Positions 11,557-23,790 of a stretch of 64,000 nt of DNA are shown piece by piece (the first letter of the stretch is position 1; every line of letters starts with the position of its first letter). Origin of the DNA: Dinochytrium kinnereticum (Eukaryota > Chytridiomycota > Chytridiomycetes > Chytridiales > Chytridiaceae); contig JADGJT010000003.1 in assembly GCA_027604005.1 (NCBI GenBank), forward strand, positions 74,836 to 138,835. Reading direction: 5' to 3'. The translations under genes and the position numbers were made by a program. The notes beneath the pieces were generated by a model. That model worked only from the letters and a program-made list of their open reading frames with translations. It was not told the origin of the DNA and ran no database searches.

Positions 11557-11925
11557 AACGCCAATCCAAACGGGTCTTAGTGCAACGTGTGTGCCGCCCA
11601 AGGCAGCCAAATGAGACGTGCATGCCCGCCGATATTCCGGGAAATATCTCCAAGAATCAGGAGCCAGGATACTTGGTGGAATGGTTACACACGTGCTACC
11701 GCCAGAAGCTGTATCAGCGCCTTAAGAAATGCAAATGTAGAACACAGTTTTTCTCAAACTCATTCCAATGTGCCTTGCTTGACCGAGTGGCGGCTGGTCG
11801 CCATGATCCGGACAGCTCTTAGACGCCAATCCAAACGGGTCTTGATGCAACGTGTGTGCCGCCTAAGGCAGCCAAATCAAGCGTGCCCTACTTGACTGAC
11901 TGGCGGCTGGTCGCCATTGGGTCGC
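11557..11925. repeat. Pair of ~60-bp direct repeats between PAQR copy 2 and GLO3
   Basis: A ~60-bp unit starting ACGCCAATCCAAACGGGTCTT occurs at 11557 and again at 11823. A second unit (TTGACxGAxTGGCGGCTGGTCGCCAT) occurs near 11778 and 11890. In the first case the two units are separated by about 150 bp, in the second they adjoin. The order is the same both times, so this looks like a partial segmental duplication. Function unknown; the region includes the PAQR promoter. Confidence 0.75.
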
Positions 11926-12175
11926 CATGGTCAGTATGCACTGCTTTTCGCACAGGAAGAAGCCTCGGACAGAGCGAGAGAAGTTGTATTCAAACTGTAG
12001 GCAACAACTAACAAAGACGAGGGAGAATGGACGCTCAAACCAAAGGCAGAAAACAATCAAATATCATAATAAAGGGGCGGGCTTTGTTTGTCGTGGCTCT
12101 TGAAAAAAAAACCAGAAAAAACGGTCACTTGAAAAACGGCAGCCATGAAAAAGTAGCAACATCCTCAAAGCTCGC

Positions 12176-14382
12176 TTAATATCCCCCGCCATACCTCGAC
12201 TAGGCACCGTAAAAAAGCAATAGCGCATGGATATAAAAGCTTAGTAATGGGTAGAAAAGCAAACAGCTCTAAAAAGAAGAGAAGAAAAATCAAACTCAAA
12301 AGAATGAAACTCACCTGCATATCTTGAAGCATATTTCCGAGCTTGTTCCCCCCCTCCGCGACAATCTTCTTCAAACTGCTCAAGTCCTGCATCCCCTGGT
12401 CGACAAATTTCGCCGCGAAATCCTTCGCTGAAGACCCGACTGCGTCCATAATGTTTGAGCCGCTGTTTCGGCGCTCAGAAAGTTCTCCCTCATCGCGGTT
12501 ATAGTACTCGGCAGAGCCAAAGCCGGATTTACCCTGAAACTGCTGGAGGCGCTCGCGCGCTTCAGCTCTAATAAGTTTTTCGTTAGAAGGCAGGAAACGA
12601 CATGCAGCAGGAAATAACAAATGTAAAAGGTCGCGAAGTTTACTTCTCTCTCTCATCAAAGTTTCCACGTCCAAAATATTGATCACTTGAGATGGACTTT
12701 GCGTTTCCAAAGCGTTTAGCAGCATCTCCATCCTCAGCCTTCGACGAACCGCCACTAGGAATAGATCCGAACCCACCTCCGCCAAACCCTCCACCGTATC
12801 GATCCTCCTTCTTCGGCTCATTCCAACCTCCACTGCTGCTAGATTTTGGCGCAGAGGCCGATGTCGAACCAAACGAAGCACCAAAGGAAGAAGTAGAAGG
12901 CTTGGATCCCTGTGCTCCATCAAACCCAAAGCCAAATCCTAGACGATCCACACCCATCCCCAAACGGTCCATCTCATCATCTTTCTTTGCACCAACGCTC
13001 CCAAAAGATGATCCACTCTTTACAGGCTCAATCGCCCCAAACCCAAACTTTGATGTCTGTCCAAACCCACCAGACCCCCCAAAGGATGCAGTGGCAGCCT
13101 CGTGCTGACGAACCTCTGCATCGCTCTTCTTACGCTCCTCTTCTTCACGCTTCAGACGCTCCTCTTCCTCTTTAGCGCGCTTCTCGGCCTCGTCAAAGTT
13201 TATAACCTTGGTCGCTTTTTTGGCTCCGAGGCCCTTTTTCTTACTACCTCCGCCAGAGGTAAAAGTGGGAGTGGCAGTTGCAAACGAGGGTTTCGATTCG
13301 GTTGCGGGAATAATAACGGGTACCGGCTCGGGATCCTTGAATGTTGCAGCTTTCGGGGCCGGAATCGGCGCAGCGATAGTTGTGGGTTCTCCCCAATCAT
13401 CATCGTCATCGAATGCCTAAAAACATACGATTTAAGGAAGAGAGATAACTTGGACATAAATACATGAAGAAAAGGCAGATGGAAAAACCCACCGAACTAA
13501 CAACAGATGACGGGGCCTCGCCGAAACTGCTAAACTTCGGCTCCGCAGATGGCTTACTCATGGGTGAATGTGCCTTTGTGATAGTGGCCGGTGTGAAGGA
13601 TGGTGAAGACTTTTCCTTCTCCAGGTTTGAGCTGGATAACGCCGGTGAGTTTTTAGCAGACGAGGTTGGGGTATCCCAGTCGGCAAAAAAATCATCCTTC
13701 GCATCTTGCTTAATGCCGGGAGAGGTAGGCCCGTCATCAAAGACTATTCCATGGGGGTATCTATTGTCCGATGAATGAAGAAACAATATCATTCCGAGAC
13801 AAATTACCTGTCGGCATCCCCTTGGGCCAGTTTTTTCAACTTTTCTTTGTACATGGTTCCAACCCTCGAGGTGTACTTTGACTTTGCGTCCTTAAACTTT
13901 TCAGGTCCCGAACCATGAGATCTGAAGAATTCTAAGGCGTTGGCATTTCCTCCCATCTTCATGATTCGGAGCTGGTCAAGAGTCCAAGAATCTAAGATGG
14001 TTGATCTGAGGGAATAAATGTTCAGGACATCCTGCGCAGAATCCATGCTGGCCAGCATTTACGCCCGGAAATCAAGGATTGAGATCACTTACCTGACAAA
14101 GGATATGTGGACACCCATATTTCGGTGCACGGCCGAGCAATCCAAACAAAGGTAAACACCAAAAGTCACCGTACTCCATGTTGGGTTCTTTGCACCGCAG
14201 TCAAAGCAAACCTAACACAAAAAGTTAGAATCCTATCCTCAGTCATCATTCTTCTTCGTCTCTGCATCCCATCAAGAGCCAGCTGTCCCTCTTTTCTAGA
14301 GTACCTTGTTCTCTCGTCCCTGCGACTTGAGCTTCTTAAAGACCTCAGTGATCTCGGCCTTGGAAAGATCCGACGGGGCCAT
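12176..14382 (-). CDS. GLO3: ADP-ribosylation factor GTPase-activating protein, Glo3/ArfGAP2-3 type
   Basis: Multi-exon gene on the minus strand starting [15 protein letters not shown]. The ArfGAP zinc finger is complete: [11 protein letters not shown], then [20 protein letters not shown], with the C-x2-C-x16-C-x2-C spacing and the catalytic Arg after the last cysteines. A long Ser/Ala/Lys-rich linker follows, then the two Glo3-type motifs: [16 protein letters not shown] (near 12640-12690) and [12 protein letters not shown] (near 12500). An amphipathic C-terminal helix region follows. The final short exon adds SRYGGGY and the stop. In yeast Glo3 stimulates Arf1 GTP hydrolysis in COPI coats on Golgi-ER retrograde vesicles; the motifs make the same role likely here. 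An upstream in-frame leader without better support is ignored in choosing the start. Confidence 0.92.
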
Positions 14383-15366
14383 GCTTGTAGATAGATGATG
14401 AACGGGAGGAGTGCGGAAGTACTGGTTCGTGGTGGTAAAGCGGGGCGGATGGACGATCAGCGCCTCGCGAGGTGATGGTTTCAACCTCCAAACGATGTCC
14501 AAAAATAATTTTCTTGTTTGTGGAAAGGGACAAATGCTACGAAGGGCAGCACGCTGGGAGAGGCATTGGTACGGGGCCTGTAGGAAGGTAAGAGAGAAGG
14601 CAGAAGTGAGGGGATGCTGCATGCATCATGCACTTGTAAGAGTGATGTTTTAGCCATGACATGTTTGGAAGGGCAGTCTGTCTTATCAGAAGGACGAGAG
14701 TCGAAGCATCACGCACAGGATGCGCCCACCCAAATCGGATTGGCATTCCATCACTTGCGACTTATCTGCTCTGCACAAGCGAATGGCTGTTTTCGGCGTG
14801 AACTTATAATGGGAATAGAAAGATCGTGGCAGGCTGCATTTATAGCTTCCTCTCGTTTAGGACGACAGTGGGCGAACGCAACCCGCAATAGTAATGAGGA
14901 GCAGAAATGTTCAGTAAAGCTATGCAGATGTGGCAGCCTCGCAGTGAACGGATGCGACTGCATGCTTTTGTGAGCTACAGAGGCTACTATGTTGACGTGC
15001 TCTATGAATAGCGTCGTCCCGTCGCTTTATTAATGAAGTTTAAATGATACTCTCTGAAGTTTCATCGCGATATCCACGTCCTTCCAGATTGAGTTTCTTA
15101 ACCGTTCGTGAGTGAATTGCCGCCTGTCATCAAGACACATCCAAGCCTGATTGGCAATGGATACACCGCCAATCCCATTACAGGTGATGTGGTGCCACTC
15201 ATTGTTCTCCGCGTTGCCTGTAGCTGCATCGCGACATCTGATTAGGCTTTCAGGAGATTGAAGTTACAAGCGCGTCCGAGCAAGGCCCCTTTATGGTCCA
15301 GCTTCTTTTGTCAACAGCCCGCAATACATACTCTTCTTGCTCAGCAGGAAACATTCACAGAGTTAT
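14383..15366. other. Divergent intergenic region
   Basis: About 980 bp between GLO3 and the next plus-strand gene. Several open frames on both strands show no protein character. Nothing else recognised. Confidence 0.55.
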
Positions 15367-17756
15367 ATGAAGACCTCACGTCGACTCTTAATCAAAACCG
15401 ATTCGGAGACTTCAGCAAACCGTGAAAGCGTTGGGCCAGCAGCCATGGCATCCCCACGATTGCCTCCAAAGCGGAGCCCCACTTTTGACCGCCGAGAGCC
15501 AGGAGACCGCCCGAAAGACCCTGTGTCGCTCCTCAAAGCGTTGCATACAGTCCCGTCGTTCTCCGCAAACGACATTTTCCATTCCACCCATTCTTTTCTG
15601 GACGGTGATGAAGGGACGGGCCGTTATGTGGGGGAGGATATTGATGCCTCTTCAATGAGTTTACGCTCCACCAATCCATCCAACTTTGATCTAAATCGCT
15701 CTGCGGCCATTTCAGGCGAAAGCATCTACGATGAACAAGACCACTTCCGTTCTCCAACCACGCCCCCTCCAAATGCCTTTCCCGTTCGTCTCCCTGACGG
15801 TAGGACCATCTACTTGGCTGATCTGCCTTCACGAGCAACCGTGGATGACCTGTGGAAGCTTGTTGAGATGGATGAGATGGTCCGGGATTTGGATCTCGCC
15901 GGTGCCGGGATGAGAATAGGGGAGAGAGTGCTTGGGAGTGATGATGTTGTTGAAGAGGTTCTCGCTAAGGGGGTGGGAGGGAAGGGAGGGAATGGAGGAA
16001 GGAAAATGCGAAAAGAGAAGGTCCTCAGTATATTTTTGGGGTCGCCCACTTCGAAAGTAACGTTCGAAAGCAAGGAAACGGAGAAAGGAGATGCTACACT
16101 TAATATTGTAAATGCTGCCCAGCCGTGAGTATTTTACGCTTTTTAATTGACGTCCGTGAAGGATAGTCGTAATATAACCCGCATAACTTTGCCAATCTTA
16201 GGTTTCAGGATTCGAATTTGGCTACTCAAGGTGTCGTGAGCGATGAGTTTTCAGCGGTGAAAAGTCAGCGAGACTATGATGAACGGTAAGACTCTAACCC
16301 AGTTGTTTACCAGCATGCTCTTAGACGACGGTTTCTACTCAATTGTACTCATCCTCTTACAGAACGTTAACGACAGTTACTACTGCTACAGAAAGCTTGG
16401 CGATTAACATTGACCATTCAAGTGAAGAGACATGCTGGTATGGTGCTCACTGACCTTTTCTTATTATGCCCAGCTTAGTGATTGATTTCTACAACACGCT
16501 GATAAACGTATCCTTCAAAATCTTCCCTAAACGTGCTGCTAGGAACTCCCACCTGACAGCCGCTACAATCCCTTCCGAAGCAGTAATGAGTTATGATCCT
16601 ACTAGTGAGGGAAACCCACGGTATAGTTTGTCAATTCGTCTTGATCGCTAGTTTCGTGGCTTTTGAGACAGTCTCCTCTAAAACTTTTAAAAGCCGTATA
16701 GGTAACGGCGAAGTGGCCATAACTGAAGTGATATCGATGGCAAATACAGCAGGGCAGAGCCCGAAACAAAAAAAAAGAATTGAGCTATCCACTGTCGGGG
16801 CTTTAATAGCTAAAGAGGAAGCGAGTGAAATTGAGGCCAAGTTACCACCGGATGCAAAAAGGTGAAGTCAAGATCCTTCCCTTTAATTTGTGTTTATTGG
16901 ATTCAAATTACTCTCAAACATTATCAAACATAACATTTTGTCGACAGGTACAACGAAATTTCAGCGGACTCCGTTCATATCAATATCCACCTCCCATACA
17001 ACCGCATTCTTCCTATCGCAATCGTCAAGCTCGCTACGATCTCAACCTTGAAGTCTATGATCTATCCGGAGCTTGCAGCTTTTTCGGATAATCTTGCAAT
17101 GTTTCATTTATGCGTCGGAAATAGAAAGTTGAGGGACTCGGAAGTCGTGGGAGATATTGAAGGAATTCAGGAGACTGGTGTTAGACTCGTGCTTAAAGAC
17201 GAGGCGGAATCAGGAGAAGGGGCTGGGGTTAAAGCCGAAGAGTGGGAGTTTTTGGAAAGGTACATAGATGTTTTATATTTAGCAGTGTGTATATACTTAC
17301 ATCATTGAAAAAAGATTCCAAGATCCAAAAGTAACCCATACCACAGCTTTCACCTGCAAAGTCTGCCTCTATCCTCGCATAGAATGCATCTCCTGCTTTA
17401 CTCCCTTCTGCCCAACATGCGCACGCAACTCCCCCGCTGGAAAAGCGTACTACAGCACCATTCCAAAACCTTCAAAGAGATGGAGTCAGCCGGCTTCGCC
17501 AATTACAAACTGGGTGAACGACAAAACCCTTGAGGAGGGTGGAAAAGAGCCCGTGATTTCTCGAAGACCGGTGGTGCAATGCTTGGGATGTCTTGCTCTT
17601 AAGGAGGAGAGGGAGACGAAAATCGTTATTGCGAGGAGAAGGGCGAATGCCTGTATTGCTGTTTTGGTTGTCATGGTTTTCGGGCTCTTGGCTGCGTTGG
17701 TGTTTGCTAGGAGTGGGGGGGCTATGGACGGATTCCCGTTTATAAAATCTCAATAA
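15367..17756 (+). CDS. Tail-anchored protein with paired-cysteine segment, unknown function
   Basis: Not recognised. Exons: 15367-16124, 16202-16286, 16363-16438, then three to four more with junctions near 16475, 16620/16651, 16861/16948, 17260/17315, ending at 17756. The N-terminus is Ser/Pro-rich and phosphorylation-prone, followed by a short domain (FPVRLPDGRTIYLADLP) that resembles a regulatory beta element. Near the C-terminus four CxxC pairs (CKVC, CISC, CPTC, CLGC) could bind two zinc ions. The end is a hydrophobic segment (IAVLVVMVFGLLAALVF) with a short tail, which suggests a tail-anchored membrane protein whose bulk faces the cytosol. The upstream open frame begins at a TTG, so the first ATG at 15367 is preferred. 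Confidence 0.68.
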
Positions 17757-18248
17757 GCTATGAGGAAGCTCTTCGCCAAGTTAGAGAAGAGCCTGGATGG
17801 ATACTCGATTTGTGCTCCATAGAACATGGGATCATACAGTTGAACTGCTATTCTATCTGTTTTTACTCTTTTGACCAGTATTTAATCTCACCTCGCAGAA
17901 GTTTCGGGTCTAGGACGCTAGATTCTACCTATTGTGACCTCTGCTATATCTCTGTGTTTCTTTGCAAGTTTTATTTGGCCCTTTTCTCAAATGTCATCCT
18001 TAGATTTCTCTAATAGGCCTAAGTGCTGAGTAAAATTTCCTTAGGAAAGTTAGTTTAACTTCTACACATTTATGAAAAGTATTACGTTGATGGGAATAAA
18101 GAATGAACGAAATCCATTATTCTATGAAATACATAGCACCAAAAATAAACAAACAAACCAATTCATTTATGTTTTAAAACCCAGGCGACTATATTTTATT
18201 CTCACTTAATTAAACGCATATAGCCATTCGCAACGAATCCAATGTCCC
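17757..18248. other. Intergenic region between convergent genes
   Basis: AT-rich 3' flanks of two genes meeting tail to tail. No gene or repeat recognised. Confidence 0.6.
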
Positions 18249-21082
18249 TCAACCAAGAAAAAGCTTATGAGGTATCAGCCAACTGTCTTCAGAAAATTCC
18301 TTTCCTCCCTCGTCTAATCCTACTCGAACGGTTATCCCCCATAAGCATCCCGAATTCAGATCAAATTGGCCAATTACAGTGATCTTACTATCACTGACAT
18401 CCTCAAGCTTAAGTGAGACAAGGCCTTTTTCGTGGATATCAGGGGTTGTAGAACGGGCCCAGTGGATCCATGTTCGCAAACAGGTTGGAGTAATATAGCG
18501 GGTGGTTGTAATTCCTGTGTATGTTATGATGGAAAAAAGAATACGGCCAGTAACTTCAAAGGTATTATCTCGAGTATTTGGGCGAGAAATCTTTTAAAAA
18601 AAAAACGGAAGACAAATGACAACATGAGCTTAAGTGTTGAAAACAAGAGAAACGGTATTTCTACCTTGCAGTAAATCCTGCTAAGATCGTCAATATCATC
18701 CACATGGACGAACAAGTAATCATCATCCTCTTTCTTTGGAAGGTCCGTCACAGGCGGATTCCTAAATGCCATAACAACCGATCCCCAATCGCCAAAAGCC
18801 TCTTCTATCCTTAGCCGAACCAGAAGAGGTATCTTTAGGTCCCTTGCAAGGAAGGCGCTGTGATTCCACCCTCTCTTCTTGCCATCGACATCAAACCAAG
18901 GAATAACCTTCATCTTAATGACGTCCCTACTTCCCATCTTCATTAGCTCAAATTGTTTACCGTCGACTTCAATTCCATTGGAATTTCGCCATGTCTTTCC
19001 ATCATCAAAACTGATATCAACAGCGACGTCTATAATTGTGATAGGTTCATCTCCAGAGATACTGGTCTCAACCGCTGATAAAAGCCGTTCGGCTTCATTA
19101 ACTGTAATCTTACAGTCCGCAACCATCTGAAGTATTTTCATGCGCTCCTCTTTGCTCGATCCTTTCGATTGTAGTTGTCCAGTGGATATTAGCATAACCT
19201 CAATATAGAAATTGTCCGCTCTGTCAGAGAATGTTATAACTACCAACAATAAAGTCTCGGTAAGTACCTGTAGCTGCTGCCGTTAGGGTTTGCAGTAATT
19301 GGCTTCAATGTCTTGATTCGAACTTTAATATTTCCTTGCTGCTCGAATGTGGGTAAAGGCAAATCTCCTACGTGAATAAAGTGGATAAGAAGCTGCGAAT
19401 ATTGAACGAACTTACTTTCGAAGGCAACTGGAGGGATCTCCTTGAAGTTCTTTGTTGCAGGTGGGAGTGCGTATCTTTTGCCTGAATCAGGGCATATATC
19501 GAAAGCAGAACTTGTATCATCAAATATGATTTTAGTTTTGCCTGGAGTAAGGGGATCAATTTCTAGCTCGAGCTCCTGAAAAAAAAAATCTTTAAGGATA
19601 CTTTCTTATTTTGATATGATGAACTGGCAAACAAAATCTACGTACCGAACAATTGGGCGTCTTCGAATAAGGGGCTTTAACCTCTAATCTAACCCCACGG
19701 ATTCTACCTGCCTCAACAATCCAGCATCCTTTTGCAGACCAACCAACACCATCTCTCCTCAGTGCTGTATTCCTTTTAGACGGATGAGGGGTTGAAGTTT
19801 CATTTATTTCCGGTGCTAAAAGCGTAACGCGCCCATCAGGAAGGTGTGTTGGAGCTTCAATATCAACTTCGTCAAATGAGGTAACGGAGACTGGGATGCC
19901 AAATTGATTGATCCATAGGGCGTATCGATTGTTTCGGAGAACACCAAAACAGGCGGTTATCGAGCCCGTGGATTCTGGAGAGGTATCCTGTTGGCTAACA
20001 GTTAACCAGGCTTCGGCATCCCTTATTTTTCGATCAAACAGATTATAAAGGAAAGGTCAATAAAGGATAGAGTAGGCCGAATAAAGGCTAGTGTTCATAA
20101 CACATAACCATCCTATGAAATCCGATACTTACTTCAGTGCCGTTCTCACATGCCCCAAAAAATTCAAGTAATTCACGTCCTGATGGTGGGTGCTGCTATG
20201 TCTGCCCCTTGCACATCCATCACTAGGAAATGCCAAAAACTCGTTACCCACATTCCTCCCGCAACATCTTAAAACATATGAATAAGCATCGGGTCGATCA
20301 TATATGGTGATAGGATGGTAAGCACAGGCACCATCTGGATTTTCTGATTCCTTGAAATCGTCACCACATTGTACACAAACCAGGATGGATTCTTTCATGC
20401 GTTCGACGCGTGAAGCTTCCATGGCAGACAATATTGCCTTTGCAGTGTCGAGAGAGAGCTCGTCACTACTCAGAACTGCACATCGACTTGGATTAGTTGG
20501 GACTATTATGGTAGACGAAAATGCGGTAGCATGGAACAAAAGAAAAAGCAGGCTGGAGAATTAAACACTTACCTTGGTGAGCCTGCAATGCCACCTGTAA
20601 ATCTGCAATGGAAGCATCAACAGCCTTTGTCAAGCTGGCAAACTTGTCCTGATAGCTCAAGATCTTCACTATTCTTTTGGCCTTCGGCTGCCCTACGTAC
20701 TGCAGCAAAACAGTTTCTGTTCCTTCCAGAGTTCGAACAAGCCGATATAGAGGCTGCTCGTAAACAGTAGACGTGGTGGAAGCCTTGAGCTTCAACACTA
20801 TTTTTGAGAAACGATCAGTTTCAAATGGGAAAGACATAGTTTTCGCATCTGATGACAAGATGATGACCACCTTGAAGAGGCTTTTCAAGGGACTCTATTC
20901 GGTCCAAAAGCAAAACGACAGTCTCATCTTGAATCTTTGACTTTCTTCCTATCTCCAGGATACTGAAGCGCGGAGGGAGACTGAGTCAGGTCCCAACCGT
21001 CGCTGATCACATTAAAGAGGCCAACTCACACAGTGATCAAAGTGAGCGCAATGTCCACGACGGGGATGGGGATCATGAACAT
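18249..21082 (-). CDS. Protein with MLKL/HeLo-like helical N-terminus and CHORD-like zinc module
   Basis: Minus-strand gene; the first four exons (21030-21082, 20871-20962, 20573-20797, 20133-20475) join in frame. Residues 1-~125 are helical and start MFMIPIPVVDIALTLITVIL; they continue with DRIESLEKPL and end YQDKFASLTKAVDASIADLQ, which resembles the four-helix N-terminal domain of MLKL-type cell-death proteins. Residues ~155-215 hold a C-x2-C-x13-C-x2-H-x16-CC-x15-C-x4-H pattern (CVQCGDDF, GACAYHP, RCCGR, GCARGRH), close to CHORD zinc modules. Later exons give a beta-rich region and, near 19120, KEERMKILQMVADCKITV, like bacterial SHOCT-like/YvlB helices. The last exon ends IPHKLFLG. Length is about 700 residues. 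No kinase or NTPase domain is seen. Function unknown; a membrane-acting N-terminus is inferred only. Confidence 0.7.
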
Positions 21083-21639
21083 GGCTGGGAAACTTGGAGG
21101 ACAATCACACTTTGATTTGTGGCTCAAGTCTTTGTGCAATTCACCCTTCGCACGCCAATCACACAATGAGGACTAGGCGGAGGGGGTTGCGTGCCCGGAG
21201 GCCGTGCACGGCGTGGCGCGTGCGAGGCGTTGTCACCCACGGCGCAGGGCATTCGGCAGTGAGCGACCGCGTGACCCGAATGGTGGCGGCGGCGCGCACA
21301 CGTCTGGTGGTACTGCAGCCTGGCCACACTGCGCGCCACGCGTCGAAAGTCCTGAAACGGCGACGGCGGGCACGCACACACTGGGCTGCGGCATCACCCT
21401 ACCCCTATCGTGCGAGCCCGCCGAGTCCGCTGACGGGCCCATCCCTACCGTGGCCTGATGGCGGAATTGAGGAAGGATTGAGGGGAGTTTACTCAGGAAG
21501 AAACGAGAATGCGAAGGAAAACTAAAGATAAAGTGCGAAGCGAATGCTGCCTTCAGTGGAGCGCTGGGAGGGCCAGTTCCAGACTGAGGGCTGGTGTTTG
21601 GGAAGTCTATTTCAGCAAGAGCATGTGCTTTATTGGGGA

Positions 21640-22960
21640 TAGGAGTGTTCGGAGCGAGAATGGAGAAGGTGGTGGGGGGCTAGGTGGGGCTTGCAGTGGT
21701 TGGGCCGACTTCGGAGAGGCAAGCACAAGACCAGAAAGCCAAGGAGACCATGTCCCACAGGACCTTGTCGTCCCTGGCGGTGGTGAGAATGCCTCCCAAG
21801 CGTTGTAGATGGGGAAAAGGAATATGTTGCATCGCGACACCCGACGAGGGGCAATGGATCAAATGCTTCCCAAGCAATGCCTGACGAATTCGTGATTTCT
21901 CACATGGTCCCACTCCCAGCCGTTGGCGCGGTGGATGCTGGCAAATGCTGAAAGGTAGGAGGCGAGCGTTTCGGGGGTGATGTGATGTCGCTATTGTCAT
22001 GGCCACTCGTGCGCCATGGTATCCCAGATGTTTCAGATTCTACAGAGATGGGGAAGAGGGAACCATCGGAGTTTGTCTGGTGTAGCTCCTGAGCGTTGGC
22101 TTCGAACCGGCGAGCCACAGCGAGGTAACTGTTGTTGTGGGAGAGGTCAAAGATTCGTTTGTTGTGGGGACGAGGAGGTGGTCATGGCTCTGGCCCCGGA
22201 CCGACAGGTGCGGGGTGGAAAGTACGGCAGCCGACGGTCTGGCTTGTCGTTGCGAGGATGAGAGATGGTAAGGTGAGGCTTGAGGGGGATAGCTCGGTGA
22301 AAAGGGACTCTTGAGCCCGTGACAAGGCGTCGCAACCAAAGACGTTATCCGGCGGAACGTGGGCTGAGCGGAGGTGGAACTGTAAGTGGATCTCCGTTCC
22401 TACGATGTCCCATTCGCGTGCCGTGCCCGGCCACTGAAGCAAGGTTCGAGCGAACCATAAACTGTTGGGGCCCCGACTCGGTCCTGTGGATGGTCGACGT
22501 AGAGGAAGCGTATCACCGAGAAGTTGAAAACCATGGCAGGGCGACTTGCGAGGGAATAAGTTTGATATGGACCACGCCCGGAGCGTCGTCTCATGGCACT
22601 TGCGGCGTGGAACCTTGAGGTGCCAAAGGAGATGGGAGTGCGAGGGGGTGCACTGCAGATGCTGACGGCGGGCATGACGGGATGGGGAGGATTGGCAAAG
22701 GAGCCCACGGTCCATCCAGCCGGCCCCCCTGACGGGTTGTCAGGCAGTAGTCTCGCTAATGTTCCGGGACCCGAGGCTGGGGAGGGGCGCACGCTCGGGG
22801 CAACCGGTCCGCCCCCAGTTGACCACTCAAGAGAGGAACCTGTGCCACTCCCTCGGACGCGTGGGGCCGCGGGGAGAGTTGGCGTCCCGGATGTTCCGCC
22901 GACGTCATGCTGAGCCCCTGGCGGGCCGGTGACGCCGCTCAAAACTGATGACGAGGATGG
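21640..22960 (-). mobile_element. Decayed tyrosine-recombinase retrotransposon (DIRS/Ngaro-like)
   Basis: Inside a GC-rich block (about 21.1-23.2 kb) unlike its flanks. On the minus strand, fragments appear in order across several frames: HVPPDNVFGCDALSRA near 22340, as at the end of retroelement RNase H; THL-type linker then TLRSYTRQ near 22090; ITPETLASYLSAFASIHRAN near 21960; and LWDMVSLAFWSCACLSEVGP near 21730. The last three read like the N-terminal and early catalytic part of a tyrosine recombinase. Reverse transcriptase upstream is only weakly suggested. Frame changes and stops between the blocks mean no intact product. RNase H followed by a tyrosine recombinase is the DIRS/Ngaro order; boundaries are not defined. 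Confidence 0.55.
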
Positions 22961-23307
22961 CGGCAAGCGGGCTGGTGTCAGTGGTAGGTGTGGAAAATGG
23001 GGTCCCGCATCTAAAGCCGGACGGGGGCGGGTGAGGCGTCCTTGGCGTAATAAAGGCTGCCAGAGGTGGTACCCCGTGGCATGCCTCTCCGCCCCGGGGG
23101 TGGAGACGCGGGTATCAGTCCTCTGGACTCTTCGCTCATGCTATCGTGTGGTCGTTTCCCTAGTTGTTTCAAAACCGAAGCGCTGGCGAGAGAATCAAAA
23201 ATTCCTTCTTACCAAAACGCACGACTTCAGCACATTTTAAATCTAAGCAATTAGCGATGCATTATTCCTCAACACACTCATCATTAATATAATTGCTTGG
23301 ATATAAA

Positions 23308-23790
23308 TTACGGCTCCACCCTTGAGTTCATCCAGGCGATTCCCATACTTAATACGTATCTTTCCTAAGGTTTTTGTATATGGTTTTATCCATACGTTTT
23401 TATCTTATGATGGAGAACCATCGTGTATATAGGGGGATTGTGTTTATATTGTTCATACTTGTCGTTTAGTTGTGGTTGTGTTATTCTTGTATGTATCGTA
23501 TTGTATTATTTTATCGTATCATCAACTAACAAATGAACGATGAGAGAAGTTGTCCCCACAAAATCACTGGTCCGCTCATTGTCTGCTCATGATCTTCGAA
23601 CCACCCCGCCATGCATTCCTCAAAACCTATCTATCCACTTACACCCTTCCATAGGAACCATAGTTCCACTGAGAGAAGTTCCCTTCACATATAGAGCGAT
23701 AGGCCATCCCATAAGTGGGCCCTCAACGCACAAACCCTCTGCTCGTCGTTGGCCAGTAGTGGCTGGGATGTACTCTCTTACCTTATATGA
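23308..23790 (+). repeat. Dispersed ~480-bp repeat, copy 1
   Basis: Matches 58260-58740 in the same orientation over its whole length with many substitutions. Shared blocks include TCATCCAGGCGATTCCCA, GTTTATATTG, GTCGTTTAGTTGT, GAGAGAAG-TGTCCCCACA, CCTCTGCTCGTC and CTCCCTTACCTT-like ends. It lies next to the retrotransposon relic, so it may be a terminal repeat of an element, or an unrelated non-autonomous element. Confidence 0.8.

Noticed and set aside
21094..21525. 143-codon open frame and overlapping frames in GC-rich DNA
   Set aside because: High GC reduces stop codons in all frames. The translation is Arg/Ala/Pro-rich with no motif, and both strands are open at once.
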